A stretch of 64,000 bases of DNA from Salimicrobium halophilum (GCF_900100295.1 NZ_FNEV01000005.1:64501-128500), one strand, 5' to 3'; numbered from the stretch's first letter, positions 19,311 through 27,881 are shown. Made by a program: numbers and translations. Notes: generated by a model not told the origin, from the sequence alone.

Positions 19311-19373
19311 TTGCACCGATTTCCTCGCTTCGCTTATACTTAAAGGAGTATAAGCGGAAATGGGGATTTTTTT

Positions 19374-20513
19374 ATGAACCCGATATTATTTACGATTATG
19401 ATGATGGCCATTGGCGCATTGATTGGAGGGGTGACGAATTCGTTGGCGATCCGTATGTTGTTTCGTCCATATCACCCTATATATATAGGAAGATTCAAGC
19501 TCCCATTCACTCCGGGTCTTATTCCTAAGCGCCAGGGAGAATTGGCAAGACAACTCGGTAATATGGTGGTAGAACATCTGGTGACACCCAGTGGACTAAG
19601 GAATAAATTGCTTAATGAAACATTCAGGGATACATTGATCCGTAAATCGAGGAAAGAAGTGGACGGTTTTCTGCAGTCGGAGATTACACTCGGTGAGCTT
19701 CTCGCACCTGTAGCCCCGGAACTGACAAAAGATAACGTGCACCTCGAACTCGAGAAACAGTTGAAAGATAGAATAGGTGGCTGGCTGGATAGGAGAAAGG
19801 ACAAACAATTGAGGGAGCTCGTTCCAGGAAAATGGGAAGAGCAGGGAGAAATCGCTACAAAGCGTGCAAGTCGTTATGTCCAGCAGAAAATCGCCTCCTA
19901 TCTTGAGAGTGCAGACGGCAGATATCGTGTGAAAGCACTGATCAATGATTATTTCGAAAAGCATGGGATGTTCGGGCAACTGCTCTCTTCTATATTCGGT
20001 TCGAAGAGTATCAGTGAACGTCTGCATGGAACGATGGTCCGCTATGCGAGCAAGGAAGAAACGAGGCAATGGATCGAAGATATCATGCTTGAGGAATATG
20101 ACTATCTGCTCGGGCTCACCGTAGAAGACGTAGAGAAGAAAGTGGATAGAGAGGAAGTACTCACTTCTTTTGCCGAAGCCTTGACCAGTCTCGTTCCGCT
20201 TGAGAGATACTGGGACAAACCGCTCTCTGAAATTTCCTCACCGATCCGGGACCGGGTCGTAGAAGACGGGGTCGCTTTTGTCGTGCCTAAAGCGATCGAT
20301 TTTCTGTCTGCCCAGATGGAAAGTATCATCAAACATCTGCATTTATCCGACATCGTGAAAGAACAGGTGGAAGCTTTCGAAGTAGCGAGGCTCGAGGATC
20401 TGGTGCTCGGCATCTCCCGTCGTGAATTCAAAATGATCACCTATCTCGGGGCGATGCTCGGAGGGTTTGTCGGGTTGTTACAGAGCGGTATAGTACTACT
20501 TATAGGATTGTAG
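19374..20513 (+). CDS. yheB: YheB-type DUF445 membrane protein
   Basis: 379 residues with one transmembrane segment at each end (about 2-24, and 358-378) around a long helical, charged region; the opening GALIGGVTNSLAIRMLFRP and PFTPGLIPKRQ are the DUF445 hallmarks. In B. subtilis YheB stands beside YheA, as here. GGGGA lies 7 nt before the ATG. Cellular role is not established; a spore or envelope function has been suspected for the family. Confidence 0.9.
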   Translation: MNPILFTIMMMAIGALIGGVTNSLAIRMLFRPYHPIYIGRFKLPFTPGLIPKRQGELARQLGNMVVEHLVTPSGLRNKLLNETFRDTLIRKSRKEVDGFLQSEITLGELLAPVAPELTKDNVHLELEKQLKDRIGGWLDRRKDKQLRELVPGKWEEQGEIATKRASRYVQQKIASYLESADGRYRVKALINDYFEKHGMFGQLLSSIFGSKSISERLHGTMVRYASKEETRQWIEDIMLEEYDYLLGLTVEDVEKKVDREEVLTSFAEALTSLVPLERYWDKPLSEISSPIRDRVVEDGVAFVVPKAIDFLSAQMESIIKHLHLSDIVKEQVEAFEVARLEDLVLGISRREFKMITYLGAMLGGFVGLLQSGIVLLIGL

Positions 20514-20585
20514 GTTTTTGGCTATACAGATAGAAACTCGTTTGTTATAGTGGGGAAAGAGTCAAACTTAGGAGGTAATTGTTCA

Positions 20586-20945
20586 ATGGCTAATATTTAT
20601 GATTACGCATATGATCTAGAGAAAGCACTTCGCAACAGTGAAGAGTTCACTGCACTTAAAGATGCTTATGAAAAAGTAATGAGTGACGAATCCTCGAAGC
20701 AGATGTTCGAAGATTTCCGTCAGACACAAATGACACTACAACAGAAACAGATGCAAGGGGAAGAAATCTCTGAAGAAGAAGTAGAAAAAGCGCAAAGTGT
20801 TGTGCAGCTTGTTCAGCAGCACCCTGACATCTCCAAGCTCATGGAAGAAGAGCAGCGTTTGAATACAGTGATCAATGACGTAAGTCAGATCATCACAAAA
20901 CCACTGGAAGAGCTTTACGGCACTCCAGGACAGGAAGAACAATAA
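20586..20945 (+). CDS. yheA: YheA, YlbF/YmcA-family protein
   Basis: 119 residues, nearly all helix, with the YlbF/UPF0342 pattern (MANIYDYAYDLEKALRNSEEF...ALKDAYEKV). AGGAGGT precedes the ATG at 20586; an upstream in-frame ATG adds a leader without homology. The paralogues YlbF and YmcA form the Y-complex that affects RNase Y, sporulation and biofilm; YheA itself has no firm role. A terminator follows at once. Confidence 0.9.
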   Translation: MANIYDYAYDLEKALRNSEEFTALKDAYEKVMSDESSKQMFEDFRQTQMTLQQKQMQGEEISEEEVEKAQSVVQLVQQHPDISKLMEEEQRLNTVINDVSQIITKPLEELYGTPGQEEQ

Positions 20946-20947
20946 AA

Positions 20948-20971
20948 AGTCGCCAACCGGCGGCTTTTTTT
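20948..20971 (+). terminator. Terminator of yheA
   Basis: AGTCGCC (20948-20954) with GGCGGCT (20959-20965), 4-nt loop, then T6. Confidence 0.88.
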
Positions 20972-21042
20972 GTGCGTAAAAATAGGTGCGTTGTCGTAAA
21001 AGTTGTTCATTTTGCATGAGCCAGGTTCATACGGAATCGCAT

Positions 21043-21177
21043 TTACGGACGTACCGGGCGTTTTTGCGGACCATTGGCGCTTTTTTTAGGACTTTAGACA
21101 ATATTCGACAGTCATTTGCGGACCCTGAGGCGAATTTTACGGACCTGGTCAGGATTTCTGAGCGGGGCTTCTCCGCT
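21043..21177 (+). repeat. Family B repeat, copy B2 (21-bp periodicity)
   Basis: Units of the form TGCGGACC/TACGGACC recur, spaced mostly 21 bp. The block ends with TTTCTGAGCGGGGCTTCTCCGCTT, the same right end as family A. It is the inverted counterpart of copy B1 at 9898-10044, with base differences that conserve the period. Confidence 0.75.
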
Positions 21178-21186
21178 TCGCATTTG

Positions 21187-21214
21187 TCTAGCTTCTAAAC
21201 GTTCTTCTCCGCTT
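21187..21214 (+). repeat. Family A remnant (ends joined, body deleted)
   Basis: GTCTAG (left end) runs directly into CTTCTAAACGTTCTTCTCCGC (right end), as if the hairpin body had been removed. Confidence 0.6.
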
Positions 21215-21230
21215 TTCGTGTCTAGCTGCA

Positions 21231-21332
21231 AAGCCCAGAAACCCCGAGCCATAAGGAGAACAGATCAGAAAAAAGAAAGAGCGCTTTTTGTCTGACAGTT
21301 CTCCTTATGACTGAGGTTTCTAAGCGGGGCTT
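21231..21332 (+). repeat. Family A hairpin repeat, copy A4
   Basis: Stems AAGCCC/GGGCTT, AGAAACC/GGTTTCT and the perfect 12-bp CATAAGGAGAAC/GTTCTCCTTATG, then TCAGA/TCTGA near the A-rich apex. Nearly identical inside to copy A10 at 42595-42702. Confidence 0.92.
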
Positions 21333-21362
21333 CTCCGCTTTTCCTTTTCATGATCTAGCTGC

Positions 21363-21460
21363 ACCATCCAGAAATTCGTGTCATAAGTAGTCCGGATCAA
21401 AAAAGAAAGAGCACTTTTTGTGACCGGTCTACTTATGCCAGTATTTCTAAGCGGGATGCC
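21363..21460 (+). repeat. Family A hairpin repeat, copy A5
   Basis: Stems ATCC/GGAT, AGAAAT/ATTTCT, CATAAGTAG/CTACTTATG and CCGG/CCGG. Arms differ from A4 at many positions but the partner strand changes with them. Followed by the TCCGCTTTTC right end. Confidence 0.9.
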
Positions 21461-21548
21461 TCCGCTTTTCTATTAAAATGAAGGAATATTCAGTTTCCTG
21501 TCGAAATACACAGGGGAATAGGTTTTTACAAAAAAAGGGGGAAGCAGG

Positions 21549-22316
21549 TTGAACTATTTTCGATTAGAAGAAAAGGAAACGTACGTGCATATTCAACTGG
21601 CAAGACCAGAGAAATATAATGCTCTGGACGCTGCTATGCTGAAAGAGTTCCGTGAGGTCCTTGAGAAGGTTCAGGGGTATGACCAGAAGCTTGTGCTACT
21701 TTCTGGAGAAGGGCCGGGCTTTTGTGCCGGTGGCGATATTTCCATGATGAAGGATTTCTCGAATGATGAAGCTTATAATGAACTGATGGATAATATAGAT
21801 GCGATCGTGACTACCATCTATACGATGCCGAAAATTGTAGTGGCATCTGTGCACGGAGCAACAGTAGGTCTCGGGTTAAGTATCGCTCTTAGCTGCGATT
21901 ATATCGTCGCGAAGAAAGATGCTGTTCTTTCCATGAATTTCATAGGTATCGGACTTGCTCCGGATGGAGGGGGGCATTACTGGTTGAAAGAAAGACTCGG
22001 CGTTCATCACGCAAAACAGTATGCCTGGGAAGGTTCCAAGCTCTCCGGAGAGGAAGCTGAACACCTGAAGCTTGTAGACATGGTCACAGAAGAACCGGTG
22101 GAGCAGGCGGAAGCCCTGATTCTAAGTTGGAGTCGCAGACCTCTGCAATCCATGATTGCGACGAAGACCCTTTACCATCAGGCCGGCAAAGATGAATTGG
22201 CCTATTACCTCAGTCAGGAACGTTCCAACCAAAGAAAATTGAGCGAGACGAAAGATCATCAGGAAGCGGTACGTGCTTTCATGGAGAAACGAAAGCCTGA
22301 ATTCAGAGGAGAATAA
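21549..22316 (+). CDS. yhaR: Enoyl-CoA hydratase/isomerase family protein (YhaR type)
   Basis: 255 residues of the crotonase fold: N-terminal YVHIQLARPEKYNAL, oxyanion-hole segment GFCAGGDISMM and HGATVGLGLSIALSCD. The catalytic Glu pair of true hydratases is not evident (second segment MNFIGIGLAPDGG carries Asp), so an isomerase, hydrolase or other activity is possible. TTG start after a GGGG-rich site. Position before yhzD and yhaQP equals B. subtilis yhaR. Ends in a bidirectional terminator. Confidence 0.85.
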   Translation: MNYFRLEEKETYVHIQLARPEKYNALDAAMLKEFREVLEKVQGYDQKLVLLSGEGPGFCAGGDISMMKDFSNDEAYNELMDNIDAIVTTIYTMPKIVVASVHGATVGLGLSIALSCDYIVAKKDAVLSMNFIGIGLAPDGGGHYWLKERLGVHHAKQYAWEGSKLSGEEAEHLKLVDMVTEEPVEQAEALILSWSRRPLQSMIATKTLYHQAGKDELAYYLSQERSNQRKLSETKDHQEAVRAFMEKRKPEFRGE

Positions 22317-22359
22317 AAAAACGGCCCTTCCTCATTGTGGTGAGGAGGAGCCGTTTTTT
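22316..22359. terminator. Bidirectional terminator between yhaR and yhzD
   Basis: A-run, AACGGC...TTCCTCA pairing with TGAGGA...GCCGTT, T-run; serves both convergent genes. Confidence 0.9.
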
Positions 22360-22543
22360 ATCTGTGAAAGAGAACCAGGTGCCCTTCAGGAGCTGCGCAC
22401 CGGTGAGTCATTTCGTCATATCCCTGTTCTTCGAGTTTCTGTTTGCCGATTTCGCTTGCTTTTTCGTCGTTCTCCGCTTCGAATGTTTCATCTACTATAT
22501 TCGTACCATCCTTTTCAAAGACCGTGAGAAAATACGTTTTCAT
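22358..22543 (-). CDS. yhzD: YhzD-like small protein
   Basis: 61 residues, mixed charge, with the family pattern TVFEKDGxxxxDETFEAENDEKA and a closing THRCAAPEGHLVLFHR. GAAGGGAG lies before the ATG. Convergent with yhaR and sharing its terminator. No function is known for the family; likely a cytosolic alpha/beta protein. Confidence 0.78.
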   Translation of the reverse strand: MKTYFLTVFEKDGTNIVDETFEAENDEKASEIGKQKLEEQGYDEMTHRCAAPEGHLVLFHR

Positions 22544-22659
22544 GTCATGTCTCCCTTCAGAAAAAATGAATACTCATTCACATTATAAAAGTTTTCTTCG
22601 AAAAATGAAACGGTTTTCTTATCAGAAACGTAGATAATTATGGAAGGAGTGAGGAAACC

Positions 22660-23556
22660 TTGTTGAAATTAGAAAATGTAACGAAGAAGTTCGGGGATTT
22701 CACTGCTGTCGACGATCTTTCCTTAGAGATACCGGAAAAGCAGATGTTCGGGTTTCTCGGGGCAAATGGTGCGGGCAAAACGACGACGTTCCGTATGGTG
22801 CTCGGATTGTTGGATCAGACGGGAGGAGAGATTTCCTGGAACAATGGAAAGATTGGGTACGGCGAAAGTCATCTTGTCGGGTATCTACCGGAAGAACGGG
22901 GGCTCTATCCGAAATTGAAAGTGGAAGACCAGCTCGTGTATTTAGCGAAACTGAGAGGGATGAAAAAATCGGAGTCGGTACCTGAAATAGAGAAGTGGCT
23001 GAACCGCTTCAAAGTACCTGAATACCGCTCCAAGAAAATCGAAGAACTTTCCAAAGGGAATCAGCAGAAAATCCAATTCATATCTGCCGTCCTACATAAG
23101 CCTAAACTGTTGATTTTGGATGAGCCGTTCTCGGGACTCGACCCGGTCAACGTAGAAATGCTGAAAGAAGCCGTCGTTGAATTGAAAGAGGCGGGAACAT
23201 CGATCGTCTTTTCCTCTCACCGCATGGAACATGTCGAGGAGTTGTGTGAAAGCCTCTGTATCATGCACAAAGGAAGACCTGTGCTGCACGGAAACTTGAG
23301 GGATATCAAGAGATCATTCGGAAAGAAAAACGTCCGTATCGATGCGGACTTCGATCTCGGGTTCCTTGAGGAGAAGGAAGAAGTCATTCATTACAAGCAT
23401 ACGGCAGAAGGTGCCATGTGTCAGGTAAGGGAAGAGAAAGACGCCCAGGTTCTTTTTGAAGCATTGCAGGGGAGAGGGTTTGTGAGAAGGTTCGTTCTCG
23501 AAGAGCCTTCGCTTGAAGAAATTTTCATTGAAAAGGTAGGGGAGTCATATGAATAA
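22660..23556 (+). CDS. yhaQ: ABC transporter ATP-binding protein (YhaQ/NatA type)
   Basis: 298 residues: Walker A GANGAGKTT, signature LSKGNQQKIQ, Walker B LLILDEPFSGLDP, switch His in SSHRMEHVE. The signature LSKGNQQ is characteristic of NatA-like ATPases of ABC-2 exporters. TTG start, GGAAGGAGTGAGG upstream (a second TTG follows immediately). Its end overlaps yhaP by 8 bp. In B. subtilis NatAB exports Na+; a sodium role would suit a halophile but is inference. Confidence 0.88.
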   Translation: MLKLENVTKKFGDFTAVDDLSLEIPEKQMFGFLGANGAGKTTTFRMVLGLLDQTGGEISWNNGKIGYGESHLVGYLPEERGLYPKLKVEDQLVYLAKLRGMKKSESVPEIEKWLNRFKVPEYRSKKIEELSKGNQQKIQFISAVLHKPKLLILDEPFSGLDPVNVEMLKEAVVELKEAGTSIVFSSHRMEHVEELCESLCIMHKGRPVLHGNLRDIKRSFGKKNVRIDADFDLGFLEEKEEVIHYKHTAEGAMCQVREEKDAQVLFEALQGRGFVRRFVLEEPSLEEIFIEKVGESYE

Positions 23557-24778
23557 ATTTTTCGTAATCTTATCCCACACCTATAAAAATCGTGTAAAGT
23601 CCAAGGCATTTATCATTACGACAGTCCTGACACTTGCGGCTATCCTGATCATGACGAACATTCAGACAGTCATGGACACTTTTTCCGGGGATGGAGAAGA
23701 GGACTCATCGATTGCCATCATTGCCGAAGAACCTGTAGCTTCCACTCTGACCTCTTCGCTTGCCGGTGGTGAGTTGTTCGAAGGGGGAGAAGAAGAAGGG
23801 AAAGAAGCCGTGCTCTCCGGAGAGTATGAAGCGCTTCTCGTAGTAGACCTGCAGGAAAGTGGACTACCGGAAGGTCATTACTACACGGAGCAGCTTACGT
23901 CTTCTTCCGATGCGGAAGCGAGACAGGTCCTGCAGCAGATAAAGACGAACATCGCTGCGGAGAATCAGAATCTTTCCGGCGAGACACTGACTGCCATTTC
24001 TTCACCGGTCGCTTTTGAAAGAACAGCCCTGGAAGAAGGAGCTAAATCAGAAGAAGAGTTGAATCAGGCGCGTGTTATCGTCTATATCATGCTGTTTGTG
24101 ATGTATTTCGCTGTCATCATGTATGGAAATATCATTGCTACGGAGGTGACCACGGAAAAATCCAGCCGGGTCATGGAAATTCTGGTCTCGAGCGTATCTC
24201 CCGTGACACAGATGTTCGCGAAGATCACCGGAATCGCTCTTCTCGGTTTAACCCAGTTCGCTTTATTCATTCTTGTCGGTTATTTGGGAATCACCCTTGC
24301 GGATAGTACGGAAGGATCCCTTATCCAGATGGTAGGGCTCAGCAACCCGGATTGGGGAGTCGTCGGCTACGCCGTCCTATTTTTCATTCTGGGTTATTTC
24401 CTTTATGCGACGCTTGCAGCAATGCTCGGGTCTCTTGTCAGCAGAGTCGAAGATGCCCAGCAGACAGTGACCCCTATGATGATGATGATCATCGTAGCTT
24501 TCTTTCTGGCTATTTCTGCTCTTGGAGCTCCGGAGGCGACTTACATTGTTATAACCTCCTATATTCCTTTCTTTACTCCCTTTGTTATGTTTACAAGAAT
24601 GGGGATGGTGGATGTCGCTTTGTGGGAGACGTTGCTTTCCCTCGGTATCCTTGTCGGAACCATCTTATTGCTTGGGTTCATCGGAGCAAGGATCTATCGA
24701 GGCGGGGTTCTGATGTACGGAAAAGCTTCTCTATGGAAGAATGTCAAAGAAGCTCTGCAACTTTCGAAAAAAGAATAA
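23549..24778 (+). CDS. yhaP: ABC-2 exporter permease (YhaP/NatB type)
   Basis: 409 residues: one N-terminal membrane segment (about 20-37), an extracytoplasmic domain of some 140 acidic residues, then five or six membrane segments from about 175 on, with VTTEKSSRVMEILVSSVSP, the conserved amphipathic element of NatB/ABC-2 permeases. Pairs with the overlapping ATPase gene upstream. Substrate is unproven (Na+, drug or peptide). A terminator follows the stop. Confidence 0.88.
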   Translation: MNKFFVILSHTYKNRVKSKAFIITTVLTLAAILIMTNIQTVMDTFSGDGEEDSSIAIIAEEPVASTLTSSLAGGELFEGGEEEGKEAVLSGEYEALLVVDLQESGLPEGHYYTEQLTSSSDAEARQVLQQIKTNIAAENQNLSGETLTAISSPVAFERTALEEGAKSEEELNQARVIVYIMLFVMYFAVIMYGNIIATEVTTEKSSRVMEILVSSVSPVTQMFAKITGIALLGLTQFALFILVGYLGITLADSTEGSLIQMVGLSNPDWGVVGYAVLFFILGYFLYATLAAMLGSLVSRVEDAQQTVTPMMMMIIVAFFLAISALGAPEATYIVITSYIPFFTPFVMFTRMGMVDVALWETLLSLGILVGTILLLGFIGARIYRGGVLMYGKASLWKNVKEALQLSKKE

Positions 24779-24787
24779 GGAAGATGT

Positions 24788-24817
24788 TTCCCTGTCCCCG
24801 CGACAGGGAATTTTCTT
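24788..24817 (+). terminator. Terminator of yhaQP
   Basis: TTCCCTGTC (24788-24796) pairs with GACAGGGAA (24102 bp into the next half, 24802-24810), 5-nt loop, then TTTTCTTT. Confidence 0.85.
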
Positions 24818-24939
24818 TAGGAAGGAAACAGGCCGAAAGTAATATTTGGAGATTGTACGGAAGGAAGCGAGCATTCCGGAGGATTTTTTGTTAGAATTAA
24901 TGGACAAATAAGAAATGAAAGTACAGGAGGGGTCCTCCA

Positions 24940-25503
24940 TTGGAATATAAAGATTGGAAGCAGTATGAGGAGACCAAGGAAAAATTCATCCAGGTGATAG
25001 CGAAAAATATGAATCTATATGGAGTAACGCCATCAATCGGTCGTTTGTATGGCGTACTTTATTTTGCCGAGGAGCCGATGACCCTCGACGACATGAGGGA
25101 AGCTCTCTCTATGAGCAAAACAAGTATGTCTACAGGCGTCCGAACATTATCAGATATGAAGATGGTGGAACCGGCCTTCAAAAAAGGAGTAAGAAAAGAC
25201 TTATACAAATCGGAAGAAGATTGGTATAAATCATTCACTTCTCTCTTCGGAAGCAAGTGGAAGAGAGACACCGAAACGAACATCGAAGAAGCGGATGAAA
25301 CGATCGAAGAGTTCAGAACGTTACAGGAAGAGACAGACGATCCGCAATTGAAAGAGCGTATCGAAGAAGATATAAATAAATTGGAATACGCTAAGAATTA
25401 TTACAAGTGGCTGATGAATTTCATCCGTGTTGTAGAATCAGGGGAAATTTTCAACTACGTCCCTAAAGTGAATCAGTCTGTCGGGAAAGGGGAAAGTTCA
25501 TGA
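24940..25503 (+). CDS. GbsR/OpcR-family transcriptional regulator, first copy
   Basis: 187 residues: MarR-like winged helix (about 20-95) with MTLDDMREALSMSKTSMSTGVRTL and GVRKDLYKSEEDWYKSF, the GbsR family hallmark, and a helical C-terminal part. GbsR/OpcR proteins control betaine synthesis or uptake genes. TTG start; the ribosome site AGGAGG (24925-24930) can pair with CCTCC just before the start. It overlaps yhaM by 4 bp (ATGA), which is unexpected for an osmoprotectant regulator. A second copy lies at 29510-30034. Confidence 0.85.
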   Translation: MEYKDWKQYEETKEKFIQVIAKNMNLYGVTPSIGRLYGVLYFAEEPMTLDDMREALSMSKTSMSTGVRTLSDMKMVEPAFKKGVRKDLYKSEEDWYKSFTSLFGSKWKRDTETNIEEADETIEEFRTLQEETDDPQLKERIEEDINKLEYAKNYYKWLMNFIRVVESGEIFNYVPKVNQSVGKGESS

Positions 25504-26447
25504 GTGAAGGAATTGCCCATTATCAGGTAGGGGAAACATTCGATGATTTTTTGCTGATCACTTCTGCCACTAAAAGCATTGCCAGTAATGGGAAACCTTT
25601 TCTCGCTCTGCTGCTGCGTGATGGTACAGGAGAGATCGACGCAAGACTATGGGCTGCCAAGAAAGAAGATGAGACCCTGTTCAAAAAGGGAGTAATCGTG
25701 AAGGTGAACGGGGAAATCGGACAATTCAGAAATAAGCCCCAGTTGAAAATCCATCATATCCGTCAGGCTCAGGAGGGAGATAACGTAGAGGTAAAACAAT
25801 TCGTCGAGAAGGCTCCTGTAAGTGTGGAATGGCTCGAGGAGCAGATCAAAGAATTTATGTTTGAGATGATGAACGCCAATCTTCAGAGATTGACGCGTTA
25901 TTTCGTCAAGGAATACCATGAGGAACTATTCGCTTACCCCGCAGCGACGAGAAATCATCATAATTACGTATCTGGACTCGCACATCATATTGTCACAATG
26001 CTTAGATTGGCACGGGAAATTGCGGGAATTTACCCGGAAGTGGACAAAGACCTTCTTTATGCAGGTATCATCGCCCATGATCTCGGTAAAATCAGAGAGC
26101 TTTCAGACCCGGATTCTCCGACATATACGACAGAAGGCCGCCTTCTCGGACATATCTCCATGATGGTGGAAGAAGTGGAGAAAGCAGCCAAAGAACTTCA
26201 AATCGAAGGAGAAGAAGTGATGGCACTGAAACACCTCGTACTGAGCCACCATGGAAAGAATGAATGGGGAAGTCCGAAAACTCCTCATATCCGTGAAGCG
26301 GAGATTCTCCATTATATCGATATGCTGGATTCCCGGATTCAAATGATGAACAATGCTCTTCAAAAGACGAAGCCGGGAACGTTTACGGAAAGAATCTATC
26401 CTCTTGAACAGCGATCTTTTTATAAACCTGCATTTCACTCCGAGTGA
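25500..26447 (+). CDS. yhaM: 3'-5' exoribonuclease YhaM
   Basis: 315 residues: an N-terminal OB-fold nucleic-acid-binding domain (about 10-95) followed by an HD-type phosphohydrolase domain, metal ligands in NHHNYVSGLAHH, IIAHDLGK and LSHHGKNEWGSP. YhaM shortens single-stranded 3' ends of RNA and DNA. The ATG overlaps the upstream regulator's stop. In B. subtilis the preceding genes are yhaN and yhaO; these are absent here. Confidence 0.94.
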   Translation: MSEGIAHYQVGETFDDFLLITSATKSIASNGKPFLALLLRDGTGEIDARLWAAKKEDETLFKKGVIVKVNGEIGQFRNKPQLKIHHIRQAQEGDNVEVKQFVEKAPVSVEWLEEQIKEFMFEMMNANLQRLTRYFVKEYHEELFAYPAATRNHHNYVSGLAHHIVTMLRLAREIAGIYPEVDKDLLYAGIIAHDLGKIRELSDPDSPTYTTEGRLLGHISMMVEEVEKAAKELQIEGEEVMALKHLVLSHHGKNEWGSPKTPHIREAEILHYIDMLDSRIQMMNNALQKTKPGTFTERIYPLEQRSFYKPAFHSE

Positions 26448-26506
26448 ATAATCTATTTTTCCTCTCATAGACTAATAGTAATACTACCGAGGAGAGGAAG
26501 GATATC

Positions 26507-26689
26507 TTGTTCGGAATACCGTTATGGGTGCTCGCCTGTATGTGTCTATTGGTTTTCAGTGGAATCATGACAGTCAGGACAATGAGGCAGGAACAGACGA
26601 AAGAAGAGAAATTCATCGAACGCGAAGGCCAGATGTACATGCATCGGATGGAAGAGGAGAGGAAGCGTAGACAATCCTCTGCTGAATAA
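26507..26689 (+). CDS. yhaL: Sporulation protein YhaL-like
   Basis: 60 residues: one N-terminal membrane helix (FGIPLWVLACMCLLVFSGIM) and a charged helical tail EEKFIEREGQMYMHRMEEERKRRQ, the YhaL family pattern. TTG start with GAGAGGAAGG upstream. Next to yhaM and prsA as in B. subtilis, where yhaL is made during sporulation. Shares a terminator with prsA. Confidence 0.82.
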   Translation: MFGIPLWVLACMCLLVFSGIMTVRTMRQEQTKEEKFIEREGQMYMHRMEEERKRRQSSAE

Positions 26690-26690
26690 A

Positions 26691-26735
26691 AAAAGACAGA
26701 CAGGAGGCATTTATTCGCCTTCTGTCTGTCTTTTT
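26691..26735. terminator. Bidirectional terminator between yhaL and prsA
   Basis: AAAGACAGACAGGAGGC pairs with GCCTTCTGTCTGTCTTT around an 8-nt loop; A and T runs flank the stem. Confidence 0.93.
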
Positions 26736-26751
26736 AGTTACCTGGATTCAT

Positions 26752-27714
26752 TTATTCTTCCGAAGAGCTGTCCTCTGAAGAATCTTCGCTTCCTTCTGAG
26801 GAATCACTGCTTTCACTGTCTGAAGAACCGCTGTTTCCGTTACCCTGACCAGAGCTCTGTTGCTGTTCGAAGAGCCCCTGGAATTCTTCGATTTTCACAT
26901 CGATGTCAGCGTCCGCCATGATTTCGTTCATGTGCTGCTGAAGCTGTTGCTGGTCGACCTTCTGGCTTACAAGCGTACGCTTGATTTCAGCTTTCGCTTC
27001 TTCGTAAGGTTTCACATCTTCTGCTTCCCGTTTATCCGTCACTTTAATGATATGGTAACCGAACTGTGTCTGTACCGGCTCACTTACCTCGCCGGCCTCA
27101 AGGTCATAAGCGGCTGCTTCGAATGCCTGAGCCATTTCCCCTGGACCGAAATAACCGAGTTTCCCGCCTTGCTGAGCGGATCCGTCTGTAGAGTACTCGC
27201 TTGCAAGATTACCGAATTCTGCTCCGTTATTAAGTTCTTCAAGAACCTTGTTCGCTGTTTCTTCATCTTCTACGAGGATGTGGCTCGCCTGAACTTCCGT
27301 TTTCATGCGTTCGTAGTAGTCTTTCATTTCTTCTTCAGAAATATCTACCGTTTCAGCGGCTGCCTGCTCCTGAAGAAGGCTCATACGAATCGTTTCTTTG
27401 AAGGCATCTTCGTTTTCAAAGCCGCTCTGCTGAAGGACCATTTCGAATTGATCTCCATACTGCTCTTTAAGGGAATCGAGTTCGCTTTGGACAGCTTCGT
27501 CGCTCACCTCATACTTCTCGGAAAGTACTTTATTTGTAACAAGTTGCTGAAGCACTTGTTCTCCGTGCTTACTCTTCAACTCATTATAGAATTCTTCTTT
27601 TGTGATTTCACTGCTTCCGGTTTCTACAACTGTTTCAGAAGACTCATCGGAACTGCATGCTGCGAGTCCGAAGATGCTTGTAGCCAAAACAGTAGTCAGT
27701 ATCGCTTTTTTCAT
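26752..27714 (-). CDS. prsA: PrsA-type foldase lipoprotein (parvulin)
   Basis: 320 residues: lipoprotein signal ending FGLAAC (C20), SurA-like N-terminal helices, a parvulin PPIase domain (about 135-225: VQASHILVEDEE...GGKLGYFGPGEM...TQFGYHIIKV), then a Ser/Glu-rich tail of about 35 residues with no hydrophobics. It folds secreted proteins outside the membrane and is essential in B. subtilis. ATG at 27714 chosen for AAGGAG upstream and the classic signal peptide; the upstream frame is spurious. The acidic tail is not in B. subtilis PrsA and fits a salty exterior. Confidence 0.95.
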   Translation of the reverse strand: MKKAILTTVLATSIFGLAACSSDESSETVVETGSSEITKEEFYNELKSKHGEQVLQQLVTNKVLSEKYEVSDEAVQSELDSLKEQYGDQFEMVLQQSGFENEDAFKETIRMSLLQEQAAAETVDISEEEMKDYYERMKTEVQASHILVEDEETANKVLEELNNGAEFGNLASEYSTDGSAQQGGKLGYFGPGEMAQAFEAAAYDLEAGEVSEPVQTQFGYHIIKVTDKREAEDVKPYEEAKAEIKRTLVSQKVDQQQLQQHMNEIMADADIDVKIEEFQGLFEQQQSSGQGNGNSGSSDSESSDSSEGSEDSSEDSSSEE

Positions 27715-27881
27715 TTCTGTCGTACACTCCTTGTATATAATTTGTAGAGGTCGGCTGTTTGACTGCCTAAAAGATAATATAACATACATTTCCTTCTACT
27801 TACTACTGCAAAATGTAGGAGGGTGCCTATTCCTGATCCCTACTGAAGCATAGGATAGTAAAGGAAAAGGGGGTGGAGTGA

